A program made the position numbers and the translations under genes. Under the pieces are notes generated by a model that did not search any database, was not told the DNA's origin, and was given only the letters and a program-made list of their open reading frames with translations. Shown here piece after piece: positions 53,463 to 62,335 of a DNA stretch of 64,000 bases (position 1 is the stretch's first letter; each line of letters begins with the position of its first letter). Source of the DNA: UBA12191 sp964422295 (lineage in GTDB: Bacteria > Planctomycetota > UBA8108 > UBA1146); NCBI GenBank assembly GCA_964422295.1, contig CAYRAM010000013.1, positions 1 to 64,000 on the forward strand, written 5' to 3'.

Positions 53463-54731
53463 ATGAGCAATATCACAGCACTCCATGGCAGAATGGCGCT
53501 CGACAGCCGCGGATTTCCTACAATTGAAGCAGAATGCACCCTAGCGGATGGGAGTCATGGTTCAGCCCTCATACCGTCTGGAGCCTCCACAGGTGAAGCA
53601 GAGGCTCTGGAACTTCGGGATGGAGGAGCTGACTGGGCAGGTAAGGGGGTCGAAAAAGCACTCGGAAACCTCAATGGAGAAATCTCCGAACTGCTGACCG
53701 GAGAAGACGCCCGGGATCAGGAAGGGATCGACCGCAGACTCTGTGAAGCGGACGGAACCGAAAACAAATCCTGTCTGGGTGCGAATGCCATCCTGGCGGC
53801 CTCGATGGCTGTCTGCAGGGCCGCTGCCGACAGTTGCCAACTTCCTTTGTACCGATACATCGGTGGGCCTTCCTCTGTTCGTTTGCCGATTCCCTTGCTG
53901 AACGTGGTCAATGGCGGAGCCCATGCAGACAACTCCGTGGATGTCCAGGAGTTCATGCTCGCACCCACGGGCTTCACTGATTTCACCTCTGCCCTGCGCG
54001 CGGGAGTGGAGGTTTACCACGTCCTCAAACAGCGGCTCAAAGGTGCAGGACTGGTGACAGCGGTCGGTGATGAGGGTGGGTTCGCCCCCGACTTCGACAG
54101 CGACGTAAAAGTTCTTGAGGAATTGAGTGGGGCGATTCATCAGGCGGGGTACACCGTGGGCCATGATCAACAATTCACGTTTGCCCTGGATGTGGCTGCC
54201 AGCGAATTGCATGAGGGAGGTCGCTACAAGATGGGTGCGAAGGGGGAATCTCTCTCATCCTCAGATATGGTCCGGCACTGGGTCCAATTGGCGAGCCAGT
54301 TTCCCTTCACCAGCATCGAAGACGGCCTCGATGAGGAGGACTGGGCGGGTTGGACCGAATTGACTGCCGCACTGCCCGATATCCGAATGGTGGGCGACGA
54401 TCTGTTTGCCACCGATCCGAAACGGATTCGCAAAGGGATTACCGAAGGTGCAGGGAGTGCCCTCCTGGTCAAACTGAATCAGATCGGTACCGTCTCGGAG
54501 ACACTACAGGCGATCGGAATCGCTTCAGAAGCGGGATTCAGAATCATCGTTTCCCATCGTTCAGGGGAGACGGAAGATGACTTCATCGCCGATCTGGCCG
54601 TGGCCACCGGAGCGGGCTGGATCAAAACCGGAGCCCCCTGCCGTTCGGAGAGAAACGCCAAATACAACCGTCTCCTGCGCATCGAGGCAGAACTGGCCTC
54701 ATCCGCAATTCTGGGACCCTTGAAGTTTTAA
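53463..54731 (+). CDS. eno: Enolase
   Basis: Glycolytic enzyme, 2-phosphoglycerate to phosphoenolpyruvate. SGASTGEAEALELRDG, GDEGGFAPDF (acid-base Glu), DVAASELHE and DDLFATDP metal ligands, LVKLNQIGT (Lys general base), SHRSGETEDDFIADLAV and KTGAPCRSER are all present. 422 residues, normal. ATG follows GAAAGATCCCC (weak site). The next gene is FtsB-like, an order seen in many bacteria. Confidence 0.97.
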   Translation: MSNITALHGRMALDSRGFPTIEAECTLADGSHGSALIPSGASTGEAEALELRDGGADWAGKGVEKALGNLNGEISELLTGEDARDQEGIDRRLCEADGTENKSCLGANAILAASMAVCRAAADSCQLPLYRYIGGPSSVRLPIPLLNVVNGGAHADNSVDVQEFMLAPTGFTDFTSALRAGVEVYHVLKQRLKGAGLVTAVGDEGGFAPDFDSDVKVLEELSGAIHQAGYTVGHDQQFTFALDVAASELHEGGRYKMGAKGESLSSSDMVRHWVQLASQFPFTSIEDGLDEEDWAGWTELTAALPDIRMVGDDLFATDPKRIRKGITEGAGSALLVKLNQIGTVSETLQAIGIASEAGFRIIVSHRSGETEDDFIADLAVATGAGWIKTGAPCRSERNAKYNRLLRIEAELASSAILGPLKF

Positions 54732-54824
54732 GCCGATCCTGATCTACTGCGCCTGTCGAAATTGCATGCCTGCCAGCGTAGAGAAGATTGGAGATCGGAG
54801 CTCTTGTTCCTGTCTATCCCACCG

Positions 54825-55169
54825 ATGACCCGTTCCTCACTGAAGAGTGCCATCGCATCTCCGCTGAACGCTCTTGGATTCAGTCATTTGCAGAGTCTAT
54901 TACTCTGCCTCGGACTCTCATTGATCTTCTTCAACCAGGTGGTCGCACCTCGCATCGATGAATTGCAGTCTTTGCAGAATCAACAGCAAGACTTTCAGTT
55001 GAGGATTACGGAGCAGAAACTGATCCAGCAACAATTGGCGGAGTCCAACAGAGCCCTCACAGAGGATGAATTTCATCGCTTTGTGAAGTACCGCAAGTTG
55101 ACATTATTCCGCACCAACAACGAGTTCACCCTGGATGAGTACCTCAGGAGTCAATCCCCACGCATGTAA
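54825..55169 (+). CDS. FtsB/DivIC-like septum formation protein
   Basis: 114 residues from ATG 54825: one membrane helix LQSLLLCLGLSLIFFNQVV (about 22-40) then a coiled-coil of heptads rich in Leu and Gln (IDELQSLQNQQQDFQLRITEQKLIQQQLAESN). Location directly behind eno, as for ftsB in Escherichia coli and others, supports a role at the division site, though sequence alone is weak. TTG 54804 is an alternative start with GGAG upstream. A strong bidirectional terminator follows. Confidence 0.65.
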   Translation: MTRSSLKSAIASPLNALGFSHLQSLLLCLGLSLIFFNQVVAPRIDELQSLQNQQQDFQLRITEQKLIQQQLAESNRALTEDEFHRFVKYRKLTLFRTNNEFTLDEYLRSQSPRM

Positions 55170-55191
55170 GCACGCTTGATTCAGGCAATGA

Positions 55192-55223
55192 TCTCCTGGG
55201 CCTTCTGTCTCCTGGGCCTTCTG
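55192..55223 (+). repeat. Perfect 16-bp tandem duplication
   Basis: TCTCCTGGGCCTTCTG occurs twice in a row (55192-55207 and 55208-55223), immediately before the terminator after the FtsB-like gene. Confidence 0.85.
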
Positions 55224-55229
55224 TCAGGG

Positions 55230-55266
55230 AAAAAGGCCGATTGCGCCCAGCGCAATCGGCCTTTTT
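55230..55266. terminator. Bidirectional Rho-independent terminator
   Basis: AAAAA, then stem GGCCGATTGCGC (55235-55246), loop CCA, stem GCGCAATCGGCC (55250-55261), then TTTTT. Symmetric 12-bp perfect stem with A- and T-tracts, so it can stop transcription both from the eno operon and from the LysM gene on the other strand. Confidence 0.95.
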
Positions 55267-55333
55267 CAGTAGATTCCACAGTTGTCAGGAGTTCGGTGAT
55301 CGATCAACTCCCCGCCACTTGGCCAATCACCGA

Positions 55334-56224
55334 TCAGGGAAGATTGATGACGAGTCCCACTTTGAGGACATTCAGATTGGTCCCGGGATTCGCATCACGA
55401 ATTTCCGTCCAGCGGTTTCCATCCCCCAAACGATCACTGGCGATATCCCAAAGGGTATCCCCATCTTGAATCTGATATGTACGGCCTCCGCGGGCAACCG
55501 CCGCAGGTCGAGGGGATTTGACTTCTGACTTTTCACTTCCCAAGACAGGCACCCGCAATATCTGCCCCTCTTTGAGTACGGAAGACTCGGTGAGCCCGGA
55601 ATTAGCTGCGATGATCTTTCCGTAACTGCTTCCCGATCCGAGATGACGCTCGGCGATCCGCCAGAGGCTATCTCCTGATTTGACGGCTACCTTGATGAAT
55701 TCACGCTTCGGCAGAGGCGGCTTCGTCGAATTGGCATTGGCACTCGCAGATGAGACGTTGCCCCTGCCGGAGACTCCGCTGTTGTTGGAATTCGGCAGTT
55801 GACCCCGGTTTCGAATGACACCGGTGGTCTTCATCACCTCCGCTTCATTCAATCGGGCGGTTCCCCTTGTAAGTTGACCCGACAGTTGACCATTACTGCC
55901 TGCGGAATCGTTTCGGTTCTGAAGCGTGTCATTCGTACCCGTTCCGGATCTCACCGGGCGCGAAGGGCGAGTGGATGTCGTTCCCGATGCCGTGATCGGG
56001 GAATTGACCTGAGAATTGGCACTCTCTCGTGTGGGGATCTTGCGGACAGACTTGTTTCGTGAAGGGTTGTTGGCGTCGACATCTTTTGCCGTACGTCCGG
56101 TGACCTGCTCTTCACCACTGGGACCACTTTGAACTTCATTGTTCAACAGATTGGCGATCACGATCACCACGAGGATCGAGATTAATATAAAACCGATTTT
56201 TGTTCCGGTACCCATGCCGCTCAT
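55334..56224 (-). CDS. Membrane-anchored LysM protein
   Basis: 296 residues. Membrane helix MGTGTKIGFILISILVVIVIANLL at the start (split TKIGFILISILVVIVIANLL), an Asn/Ser/Thr-rich linker, and two LysM repeats: VKSGDSLWRIAERHLG with YGKIIAANSG, and IQDGDTLWDIASDRLG with TEIRDANPG, at the C-terminus (about 195-290). LysM binds peptidoglycan-like polymers. ATG 56224 has GGGGG before it; ORF upstream to 56518 is discarded. Faces the eno-ftsB group tail to tail through the terminator. Confidence 0.82.
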   Translation of the reverse strand: MSGMGTGTKIGFILISILVVIVIANLLNNEVQSGPSGEEQVTGRTAKDVDANNPSRNKSVRKIPTRESANSQVNSPITASGTTSTRPSRPVRSGTGTNDTLQNRNDSAGSNGQLSGQLTRGTARLNEAEVMKTTGVIRNRGQLPNSNNSGVSGRGNVSSASANANSTKPPLPKREFIKVAVKSGDSLWRIAERHLGSGSSYGKIIAANSGLTESSVLKEGQILRVPVLGSEKSEVKSPRPAAVARGGRTYQIQDGDTLWDIASDRLGDGNRWTEIRDANPGTNLNVLKVGLVINLP

Positions 56225-56590
56225 CAAATTCCCCCTGTTCCCGAGTCGGTTCAAGCGAAGCCAGGTCCCCCGACCTGTTGGATCAATTGGCATCACTCCG
56301 GTGAGCAGACTCTCGTCCAACCTGCAATTCAGAACTCGAGGTTGGCTAGCGTTGGCTTGGAGGATAACCCGATAATTATGGTGAATCCACGCCCCTCCAA
56401 CAGATTGATTTGACCCCGGAATCGCTCCTTCTCGCCGATCTGGTGAAGACCGGAGGAGAGTTTTGAGCTGAAAAATTCCTGATTCCCGGGATGGGGTGCC
56501 CTGAACACGGACCATCACGAAACAGGCCCGGAACTCCTATGGAGATCCGGGCCTGTCTCAAACTCCCACGATGACCGGTTCTCAGCGATA
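56225..56590. other. Intergenic region between secDF and the LysM gene
   Basis: 366 bases without a gene. It contains the secDF terminator hairpin at 56522-56556 and must hold the LysM gene promoter. Confidence 0.5.
56522..56556 (-). terminator. Likely terminator of the yajC-secDF operon
   Basis: ACAGGCCCGGA (56522-56532) and TCCGGGCCTGT (56546-56556) make a perfect 11-bp stem. Inside it, CTCC/GGAG adds four pairs around a TAT loop, with one A-A mismatch between. On the minus strand only TTT follows, so the U-tract is poor. Confidence 0.65.
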
Positions 56591-59380
56591 TTACGCCTTT
56601 TTGGCCAAAGCAGACTCCACGCGCGCCGTTTCAATGCGACGACGTGCATTTTCCTGAAGTCTGATCAGCGTCGGGCTGGCGACGAAGATCGAAGAGTAGG
56701 TACCCACCAAGACCCCGACACAGAGCGCGAAGGCGAAGGAGTGAAGCCCTTCTCCTCCAAAGATCAACAAAATCGTCACGACGACGAAGGTCGTCAATGA
56801 GGTCAGAATGGTGCGGCTCAGAGTCTGGTTGATGGATTGGTTGACCAATTCGACGTAGTCCGCATCACGCCTGGCGTCACGCAGATTCTCCCGGATCCGG
56901 TCAAAGATCACGATGGTGTCATTGAGAGAATATCCCACCACCGTGAGCAAAGCCGCCACCACAGGCAGATTGATCTTCAGCGAAAGCACGTCTCCAAGCA
57001 GGAAATCTCCCAGTGCCAGAGCACCCAGGGTGAAACAGATATCGTGAACCAGGGCTGTGATCGCCGCAGCACCATAACTGAATTCAAATCGGATACTGAT
57101 GTAAAAGACGATGGCAAGGAAACAGATCATCAGTGCAATGAACGTGTTGCCTTGCATATCCTTGGCGACCCTGCCGCTGATACTGCTGATTTCCGGGAAT
57201 GGCTCCGAGAAATTAAGCCCCTCCACATCCTTGAGCGCCAAACTCAATTGGGATTGGAGTGCCAGCGCAGACGGTTGATCCAACTGCGGAGCGCTGATCA
57301 GCTCAAATGAGACGATCCCCGCTTCTGCCCCTGGTCCGCCACTGATCTCTTTGATCGATTCGACCGGAAATCCTGTGGTAAGCAATCGATCCTTCACCGA
57401 ACTGCTGGTCACTCCCACATCCTCTGTCAATCCCGTTCCTTTGATGACATGGACGTTTGCATTGAAGAGGTAGGTCGTGACACCTTCCTGAAGATTTTCG
57501 GTGATGTTGACATCCGTTACGGCATTCGGGGCCAGAATGTTCGCTGCACCGATCAGGGTTTCCATCTGATTCTTGAACTGCTCAGTCTGCTTCTCGCCCT
57601 CGATCAAGGTGCTGGTGCGAATCGAATATCGGGAAGCTCCCGTTGCATCGATCACCCCGAGAGCCTGAAGTTGCAGGTCGGAGTAATCCATCGATTGAGG
57701 ATCTTGCGCAACCCCTGAACTGATGACTTCACGCAGATCTGATTCCTGAATCGGTTGGGAGAGATTCACCGACAAGCGGGTTCCACCGGTGAAGTCTATG
57801 CCCATGGAGTCGGAACCGCGCCAACCGAGGATCCCGATTCCGCCGAGTATGAAGACGTAGAAGAGCGCCCTCGCACCTGCTCGAAGATCCATGAAATTGA
57901 TATTGGACTTGCGGATGATCCGTCCCATGTTGAGGTCTGTGATGATCCCCTTGTTGATCAGGTAAGAGAGGAGCAAGCGGCTAAAGTAGATCGTAGAGAA
58001 GAAGGAAGTCATGATTCCGATGCTGAGAACCACAGCGAAGCCCTTGACCGCACCCGTTCCAAACTGGAACAGCACGAATGCAGTGATCAGTGTAGTCAAG
58101 TTGGCATCGAAAATTGTCCAGAATGCCTTCTGGAATCCGACCTGGAATGCTGCCGGCAGCGCTTTGCCGCGATCCCTTTCTTCACGGATCCGTTCGAAGA
58201 TGAGGATATTGGCGTCCACCGCCATACCGATCGTCAACAGCAACCCTGCCATTCCGGGAAAGGTCAGGGTGTTTCTGAAGACGATCAACAAGGTGACCAC
58301 CAACATGAGGTTCAGAATCAGCGAGAGATCCGCAATGATTCCGGCAGCCCGGTAGTAGAGCAGCATGAAGATCGCAACCAGCAGCAACCCGAAGATCATC
58401 GCCTGGGTTCCGCGATCCACCGATTCCTTGCCGAGAAGCGCACCTACCGTCTGCTGATTAACCAAAAACGGTTTCGCAGGCAGTGAGCCGGCACGGAGGA
58501 CCGAGACCACATCATCGACTTGATCGCGGGTAAAGCTTCCACTGATCGTTCCATTCGTTGTGATTCGTTCATTAATGCTGGCGATTTGAACCGCGACTCC
58601 ATCGAGCACGATTGCCATGTCGCGATTGACATTCTCTCCGGTCAAGTCTGCGAAGAGGCTCGCTCCCTTGCCGCCAAACTCGAACCCAACCGCCGGCTGT
58701 CCCGTAGTGTTGGTCGTCGACTCCGAGTTGGTCAGCAGTGATGCGCTGACGATGTTGGGGGGTTTGTTTTCGACCACCACCGTGCCCGCAGGTAAACCAT
58801 CTTCTCCTACGGGGCGCTCAACAACGATTTGCCTCGGCGATTCGGGAGCTGTTTGGGAACCCCGTTCCTCGATACGCAGGCTGTTGAAAGCGATGAGGGC
58901 TTGTTCGAAAGCGATCATCTCGGCCTGGATGCGAGCTTTGGCAACGTCCCCCTGATCTGATTCGGGGGCGATCAAATGAAAGTTCAACTCTCCGGCACGC
59001 TCGATCTGGCCCTTCAGTCGCTCCAACTCATCGTTGTCGGATCCTGGCAACTGAATCAACAGTCGGTTTCGACCCGAGATGGCAACGCTAATCTCTTTGA
59101 GGCCGTAATTGTCGAAACGGCGGGAGATCACGTCCTTGATGTCCTGCGCCACCGTGGATCTTTGCAAAGGATCGATCTGATCTAGAGGAATCTCGTAGAG
59201 AAGTTCAGTCCCCCCCTCGAGATCGATGCCCTTCTTGATGTCGCTCTGATAGTCCTGGAGAGAGTAGAGACATGCTGCGACAAGGAGCGCAATCAGGAAG
59301 AATCCGTTGCCTAGGACCCGCTTCGTCAGGCCGAATCCGCTGCCTAAAATCCGCATCAAGACGGCGAAAAATTGCTTCAT
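56591..59380 (-). CDS. secDF: SecD-SecF fusion protein of the preprotein translocase
   Basis: 929 residues combining SecD and SecF. The SecD half starts with a helix, then GIDLEGGTELLYEIPLDQ, a periplasmic P1 domain with long Asn/Thr linker (about 200-235), and the membrane bundle with AGLLLTIGMAVDANILIFERIREERDRG (D4-type motif, Asp-x-Asn). The SecF half begins about 480 with FTGGTRLSVNL and ends with TVVGYSLNDTIVIFDRIRENLRD. Total 12 helices. Uses proton motive force to complete export. Its ATG overlaps yajC's stop by four bases; shares a transcript with tgt, SpoIID and ruvB. Confidence 0.96.
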   Translation of the reverse strand: MKQFFAVLMRILGSGFGLTKRVLGNGFFLIALLVAACLYSLQDYQSDIKKGIDLEGGTELLYEIPLDQIDPLQRSTVAQDIKDVISRRFDNYGLKEISVAISGRNRLLIQLPGSDNDELERLKGQIERAGELNFHLIAPESDQGDVAKARIQAEMIAFEQALIAFNSLRIEERGSQTAPESPRQIVVERPVGEDGLPAGTVVVENKPPNIVSASLLTNSESTTNTTGQPAVGFEFGGKGASLFADLTGENVNRDMAIVLDGVAVQIASINERITTNGTISGSFTRDQVDDVVSVLRAGSLPAKPFLVNQQTVGALLGKESVDRGTQAMIFGLLLVAIFMLLYYRAAGIIADLSLILNLMLVVTLLIVFRNTLTFPGMAGLLLTIGMAVDANILIFERIREERDRGKALPAAFQVGFQKAFWTIFDANLTTLITAFVLFQFGTGAVKGFAVVLSIGIMTSFFSTIYFSRLLLSYLINKGIITDLNMGRIIRKSNINFMDLRAGARALFYVFILGGIGILGWRGSDSMGIDFTGGTRLSVNLSQPIQESDLREVISSGVAQDPQSMDYSDLQLQALGVIDATGASRYSIRTSTLIEGEKQTEQFKNQMETLIGAANILAPNAVTDVNITENLQEGVTTYLFNANVHVIKGTGLTEDVGVTSSSVKDRLLTTGFPVESIKEISGGPGAEAGIVSFELISAPQLDQPSALALQSQLSLALKDVEGLNFSEPFPEISSISGRVAKDMQGNTFIALMICFLAIVFYISIRFEFSYGAAAITALVHDICFTLGALALGDFLLGDVLSLKINLPVVAALLTVVGYSLNDTIVIFDRIRENLRDARRDADYVELVNQSINQTLSRTILTSLTTFVVVTILLIFGGEGLHSFAFALCVGVLVGTYSSIFVASPTLIRLQENARRRIETARVESALAKKA

Positions 59381-59829
59381 TTTGTGGTTTCCTCTTCCTT
59401 AATCGTGGAAGGCGTATCTTTCGTTTCCGTGGAACTGGTGACGGAGGCGATGGAAGTCAACGCCACCTTCATGCGAACCCCTTTGGATTCGTCGATGATG
59501 AGGACGACGTGCCCCTGATCCCTGTCGACCAGGGCTACCTTGCCGATGATTCCACCCAAGGTCCTGACTTCACTGTGCTTGGAAAGATCCGCGATCAACT
59601 GCTCGTGTTTTTGAGTCTCTTTTTTCTGCGGGCGTATGACCATGAAGTACATCACCACCCAAATCATCACGATCAGGGGAATGAATTCGATGATCCCCTC
59701 CATGAACCCCGGTGTTGAGTCTCCTCCGCCGGCGGCTGTAGCAGCGAATGCCCATAGATCATCCCCGATGAAACGGAAGATCGGCTGCAGAAACAAATCT
59801 GCCCCTGTTGTCGTGGTTGCTGACGCCAA
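59377..59829 (-). CDS. yajC: YajC-like preprotein translocase subunit
   Basis: 150 residues. Membrane helix FIPLIVMIWVVMYFMVIRPQKKETQKHEQ then a soluble domain (LGGIIGKVALVDRDQGHVVLIID) that follow YajC exactly (RPQxK). Thr/Ser-rich leader and tail are longer than usual. TTG 59829 has GGAG eight bases upstream. Interacts with SecDF, encoded next. Confidence 0.93.
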   Translation of the reverse strand: MASATTTTGADLFLQPIFRFIGDDLWAFAATAAGGGDSTPGFMEGIIEFIPLIVMIWVVMYFMVIRPQKKETQKHEQLIADLSKHSEVRTLGGIIGKVALVDRDQGHVVLIIDESKGVRMKVALTSIASVTSSTETKDTPSTIKEEETTK

Positions 59830-59984
59830 AATCGGTGCTCCTGCTCGTGAGGTAAACGCCGTGGAAAACGGGACTTCGGGATCTCACCGAAGGCCCACGG
59901 GGAGGACGGGCAAAACCGGCCGCTAACACCGCAAGGTATGCCCATCAGCCAAGTTGCGAATCTTAGTCTGCACAGGCCCCAGAT
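59830..59984. other. Intergenic between yajC and tgt
   Basis: 155 bases. CCGGCCGCTAACACCGCAAGG and nearby GC-rich sequence showed no gene. The secDF operon promoter may start here, downstream of tgt. Confidence 0.35.
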
Positions 59985-61151
59985 TCAACCGGACCGGGAG
60001 GATATTGCAGCCAGAAAATCCTCCCTAAAAGCGCCCCAACCCCCACCAAGAATCGCTTCTCGGGCATTTTCCAAAAACCTGTGAAACACCCTCAAGTTGT
60101 GAATCGAGCCGAGGGTATATGCAAGGATCTCCTTGCGCTGGTAGAGGTGATGCAAGATTCCACGGCTGTAGCGAAGACAGGCGAGACAATCACAACCCTC
60201 CTCGATGGGACCGGGATCCTGGCGATGGCGAGAATTTTTCATGTTGAGACTGCCGCCATCGCTGAGAAACAAACTCGCATTGCGCGCGTTGCGAGTCGGA
60301 ATCACGCAGTCAAAGATGTCGATCCCGCGATCGATGGCGATGACAAATTCTTCCAATCCCCCGACTCCCATCAGATAGCGGGGACGATCGAAGGGGAGCA
60401 GGGGAGCGCTCAAGCCGATCGTCGACAGTAAGGCATCCCGCCCCTCCCCCACGCTGACTCCGCCGACGGCGTAGGCATCAAATGGGATGTCGACAAGCTG
60501 CTCAGCGGATTCCCGACGCAGGTCTTCATGGGTTCCGCCCTGCATGATTCCAAATACTGCCATCGGTTCAAACAGTTCAAGACGCTGACGATGCTCGTGA
60601 GCGCGAAGAGCCCAGCGGTGTGTTCGCACCACTGCACGGGCAACCTCATCCTTGGAGACTCCACCTGCAGGACATTCATCAAGAATCATGGCGATGGTCG
60701 ATCCGAGGCGCGCTTGAATATCGAGGACCGATTCGGGAGTCAATAACAATCGATTGCCATCGACGTGATTGCGAAACTCGACACCTTGCTCACTGATTCG
60801 ATTTCTGTGTCCCAATGAAAAAACTTGAAAACCGCCGGAATCGGTCAGAATCGGACCATCCCATCCCATCAGCGAGTTCAAACCTCCGAGGGCTCTCACG
60901 GTGTCGGCTCCGGGCCGAACCGCCAGATGGTAGGTATTTGACAGCACGATCTGGGTCCCCACTGCGGTGAGTTGATCGGGGGTGACTCCTTTGACGCTGC
61001 CCTGCGTTCCCACAGGCATGAATGCGGGAGTCTGAATCGACCCTCGCGGAGTGGTCAGAAGAGCCGCACGTGCTTCACCACTGCGTCCCTCCAGTTGAAA
61101 ATCAAATCCGCTCGTCATCGGATGGCGAGCTTTGACCTCATCGTTCACCAC
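59985..61151 (-). CDS. tgt: Queuine tRNA-ribosyltransferase
   Basis: Exchanges guanine 34 for preQ1 in GUN anticodon tRNAs. TPAFMPVGTQGSVKG, LSNTYHL, TDSGGFQVFSL (Asp for catalysis), PESVLDIQARLGSTIAMILDECPAG, GGTHEDLRRESAEQ and IFDCVIPTRNARN (catalytic Asp) fit; zinc site CDCLAC with a later His (ILHHL). 388 residues, typical. GTG 61151 with GAGG five bases upstream; overlap with SpoIID stop seven bases. The bacterial form is confirmed by FDCVIPTR. Confidence 0.96.
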   Translation of the reverse strand: MVNDEVKARHPMTSGFDFQLEGRSGEARAALLTTPRGSIQTPAFMPVGTQGSVKGVTPDQLTAVGTQIVLSNTYHLAVRPGADTVRALGGLNSLMGWDGPILTDSGGFQVFSLGHRNRISEQGVEFRNHVDGNRLLLTPESVLDIQARLGSTIAMILDECPAGGVSKDEVARAVVRTHRWALRAHEHRQRLELFEPMAVFGIMQGGTHEDLRRESAEQLVDIPFDAYAVGGVSVGEGRDALLSTIGLSAPLLPFDRPRYLMGVGGLEEFVIAIDRGIDIFDCVIPTRNARNASLFLSDGGSLNMKNSRHRQDPGPIEEGCDCLACLRYSRGILHHLYQRKEILAYTLGSIHNLRVFHRFLENAREAILGGGWGAFREDFLAAISSRSG

Positions 61152-62335
61152 AAAGTCCTCAACTCACTCCCCCGATAGTAATGACTCAGGATCTCTTCGT
61201 GGGTTTTGCCATTGAGGGCATGCCCCTTTGCGCCATTCTGACACATGCCGACACCGTGCCCATAACCGCGGCCCTTGAAGAGAAACCCTCCTGCGACGGC
61301 GACCACTTCGAACGAGGTGGATCTCATTTTCACCGGCGTCTGAAGACTCGACAAACTCGATCGAAATTGTCGGGTGCTAATCTCCAGGGACCCCTTGTCG
61401 TGGCGAATTTCCAGATACGGGACGAAGCCGGAGTCAGCGACGTCCACCGGCATGACCTTACGAATTTTGCCCACAGATATCCCCTTGCGACCGGCCACCC
61501 TGGCGACCGCATCCCGTACCACCGATTCGGGAAGTTGCAATTGCCAGCGATAGAACTTGGCACTGCGACACTCCCCACAGTTCACACTGCTCAAGGCGTG
61601 GATCGGAGTCAGGTTGAAGTACGTTTGTCCGGAGCAGGTCACGCCGCCACATGTGGAATGGAAGAAACTTTCAAAAACTTGACCATCGGTCATCAAGACT
61701 TGCCCACGGGTATCGGTCACTGCTTCGAGGACTTCTTCGGGGATTTCACCGCTGCCACCGTAAACCTGGCTGCGTGTGTTGGCGTAGACATGACGCCTCT
61801 CGCCGGGCCGGATCAGGATGTGATAAAGGGCATAAGTGCGGGCAGCGATCGCCTGGGCCCTCAGTGCTGCCGGTCCAAAAGTGCTTGCGGAGACTTCCTT
61901 GGCGACGACACCAGGAAGATAGAGTTCCATCGGCAATCTCTCGAGAACGGTCCACCCTGTCGACTCTTGTGGCCAGCACTCAATCTTTCCGATCAGCGTG
62001 CGTCCTTCATTGTAGAGCGCTCCTCGCTCCGCCTGTAATCGAATCGGCTCATCGAAGGAAAGACCTGAAACTTTGATGACCCCCTCGCGCGCCTGCAGGA
62101 TGACCGGCGAAGGCAGCGACCACTGGGAAGAAAAAGTTTGGATCCTGATTTTGCTGCCGCCAGCGGAAGCAAAGGTTTGATTCCACTGGCCCGAATCGAT
62201 TTCGATGCCGACCATCGGCCCATCGATTTCTGATTCAGCCAAGAGTGGAGCAGATCCCGGCCAGGTTGCCGCAATCAGCAGCAAAGCCAGCCAGGGAACA
62301 CCGGCGATCTCAAATTCGCAAGATTTTCTCCTCAA
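61145..62335 (-). CDS. SpoIID/LytB domain protein, exported
   Basis: 396 residues. Signal peptide GVPWLALLLIAATWPGSAPLLA. The SpoIID domain (about 150-395) begins ELYLPGVVAKEVSASTFGPAALRAQAIAARTYAL, a signature of lytic transglycosylase-type SpoIID, with catalytic Glu (KEVSAS). VTDTRGQVLMTDGQVFESFFHSTCGG and GRGYGHGVGMCQNGAKGHA follow, characteristic. Two Cys pairs may bind zinc (CSGQ; CGECRS). Non-spore formers keep such proteins for peptidoglycan stem-less glycan cutting. TTG 62335 has GGAGG seven bases upstream, overlapping ruvB stop by four bases. Confidence 0.9.
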   Translation of the reverse strand: MRRKSCEFEIAGVPWLALLLIAATWPGSAPLLAESEIDGPMVGIEIDSGQWNQTFASAGGSKIRIQTFSSQWSLPSPVILQAREGVIKVSGLSFDEPIRLQAERGALYNEGRTLIGKIECWPQESTGWTVLERLPMELYLPGVVAKEVSASTFGPAALRAQAIAARTYALYHILIRPGERRHVYANTRSQVYGGSGEIPEEVLEAVTDTRGQVLMTDGQVFESFFHSTCGGVTCSGQTYFNLTPIHALSSVNCGECRSAKFYRWQLQLPESVVRDAVARVAGRKGISVGKIRKVMPVDVADSGFVPYLEIRHDKGSLEISTRQFRSSLSSLQTPVKMRSTSFEVVAVAGGFLFKGRGYGHGVGMCQNGAKGHALNGKTHEEILSHYYRGSELRTLW

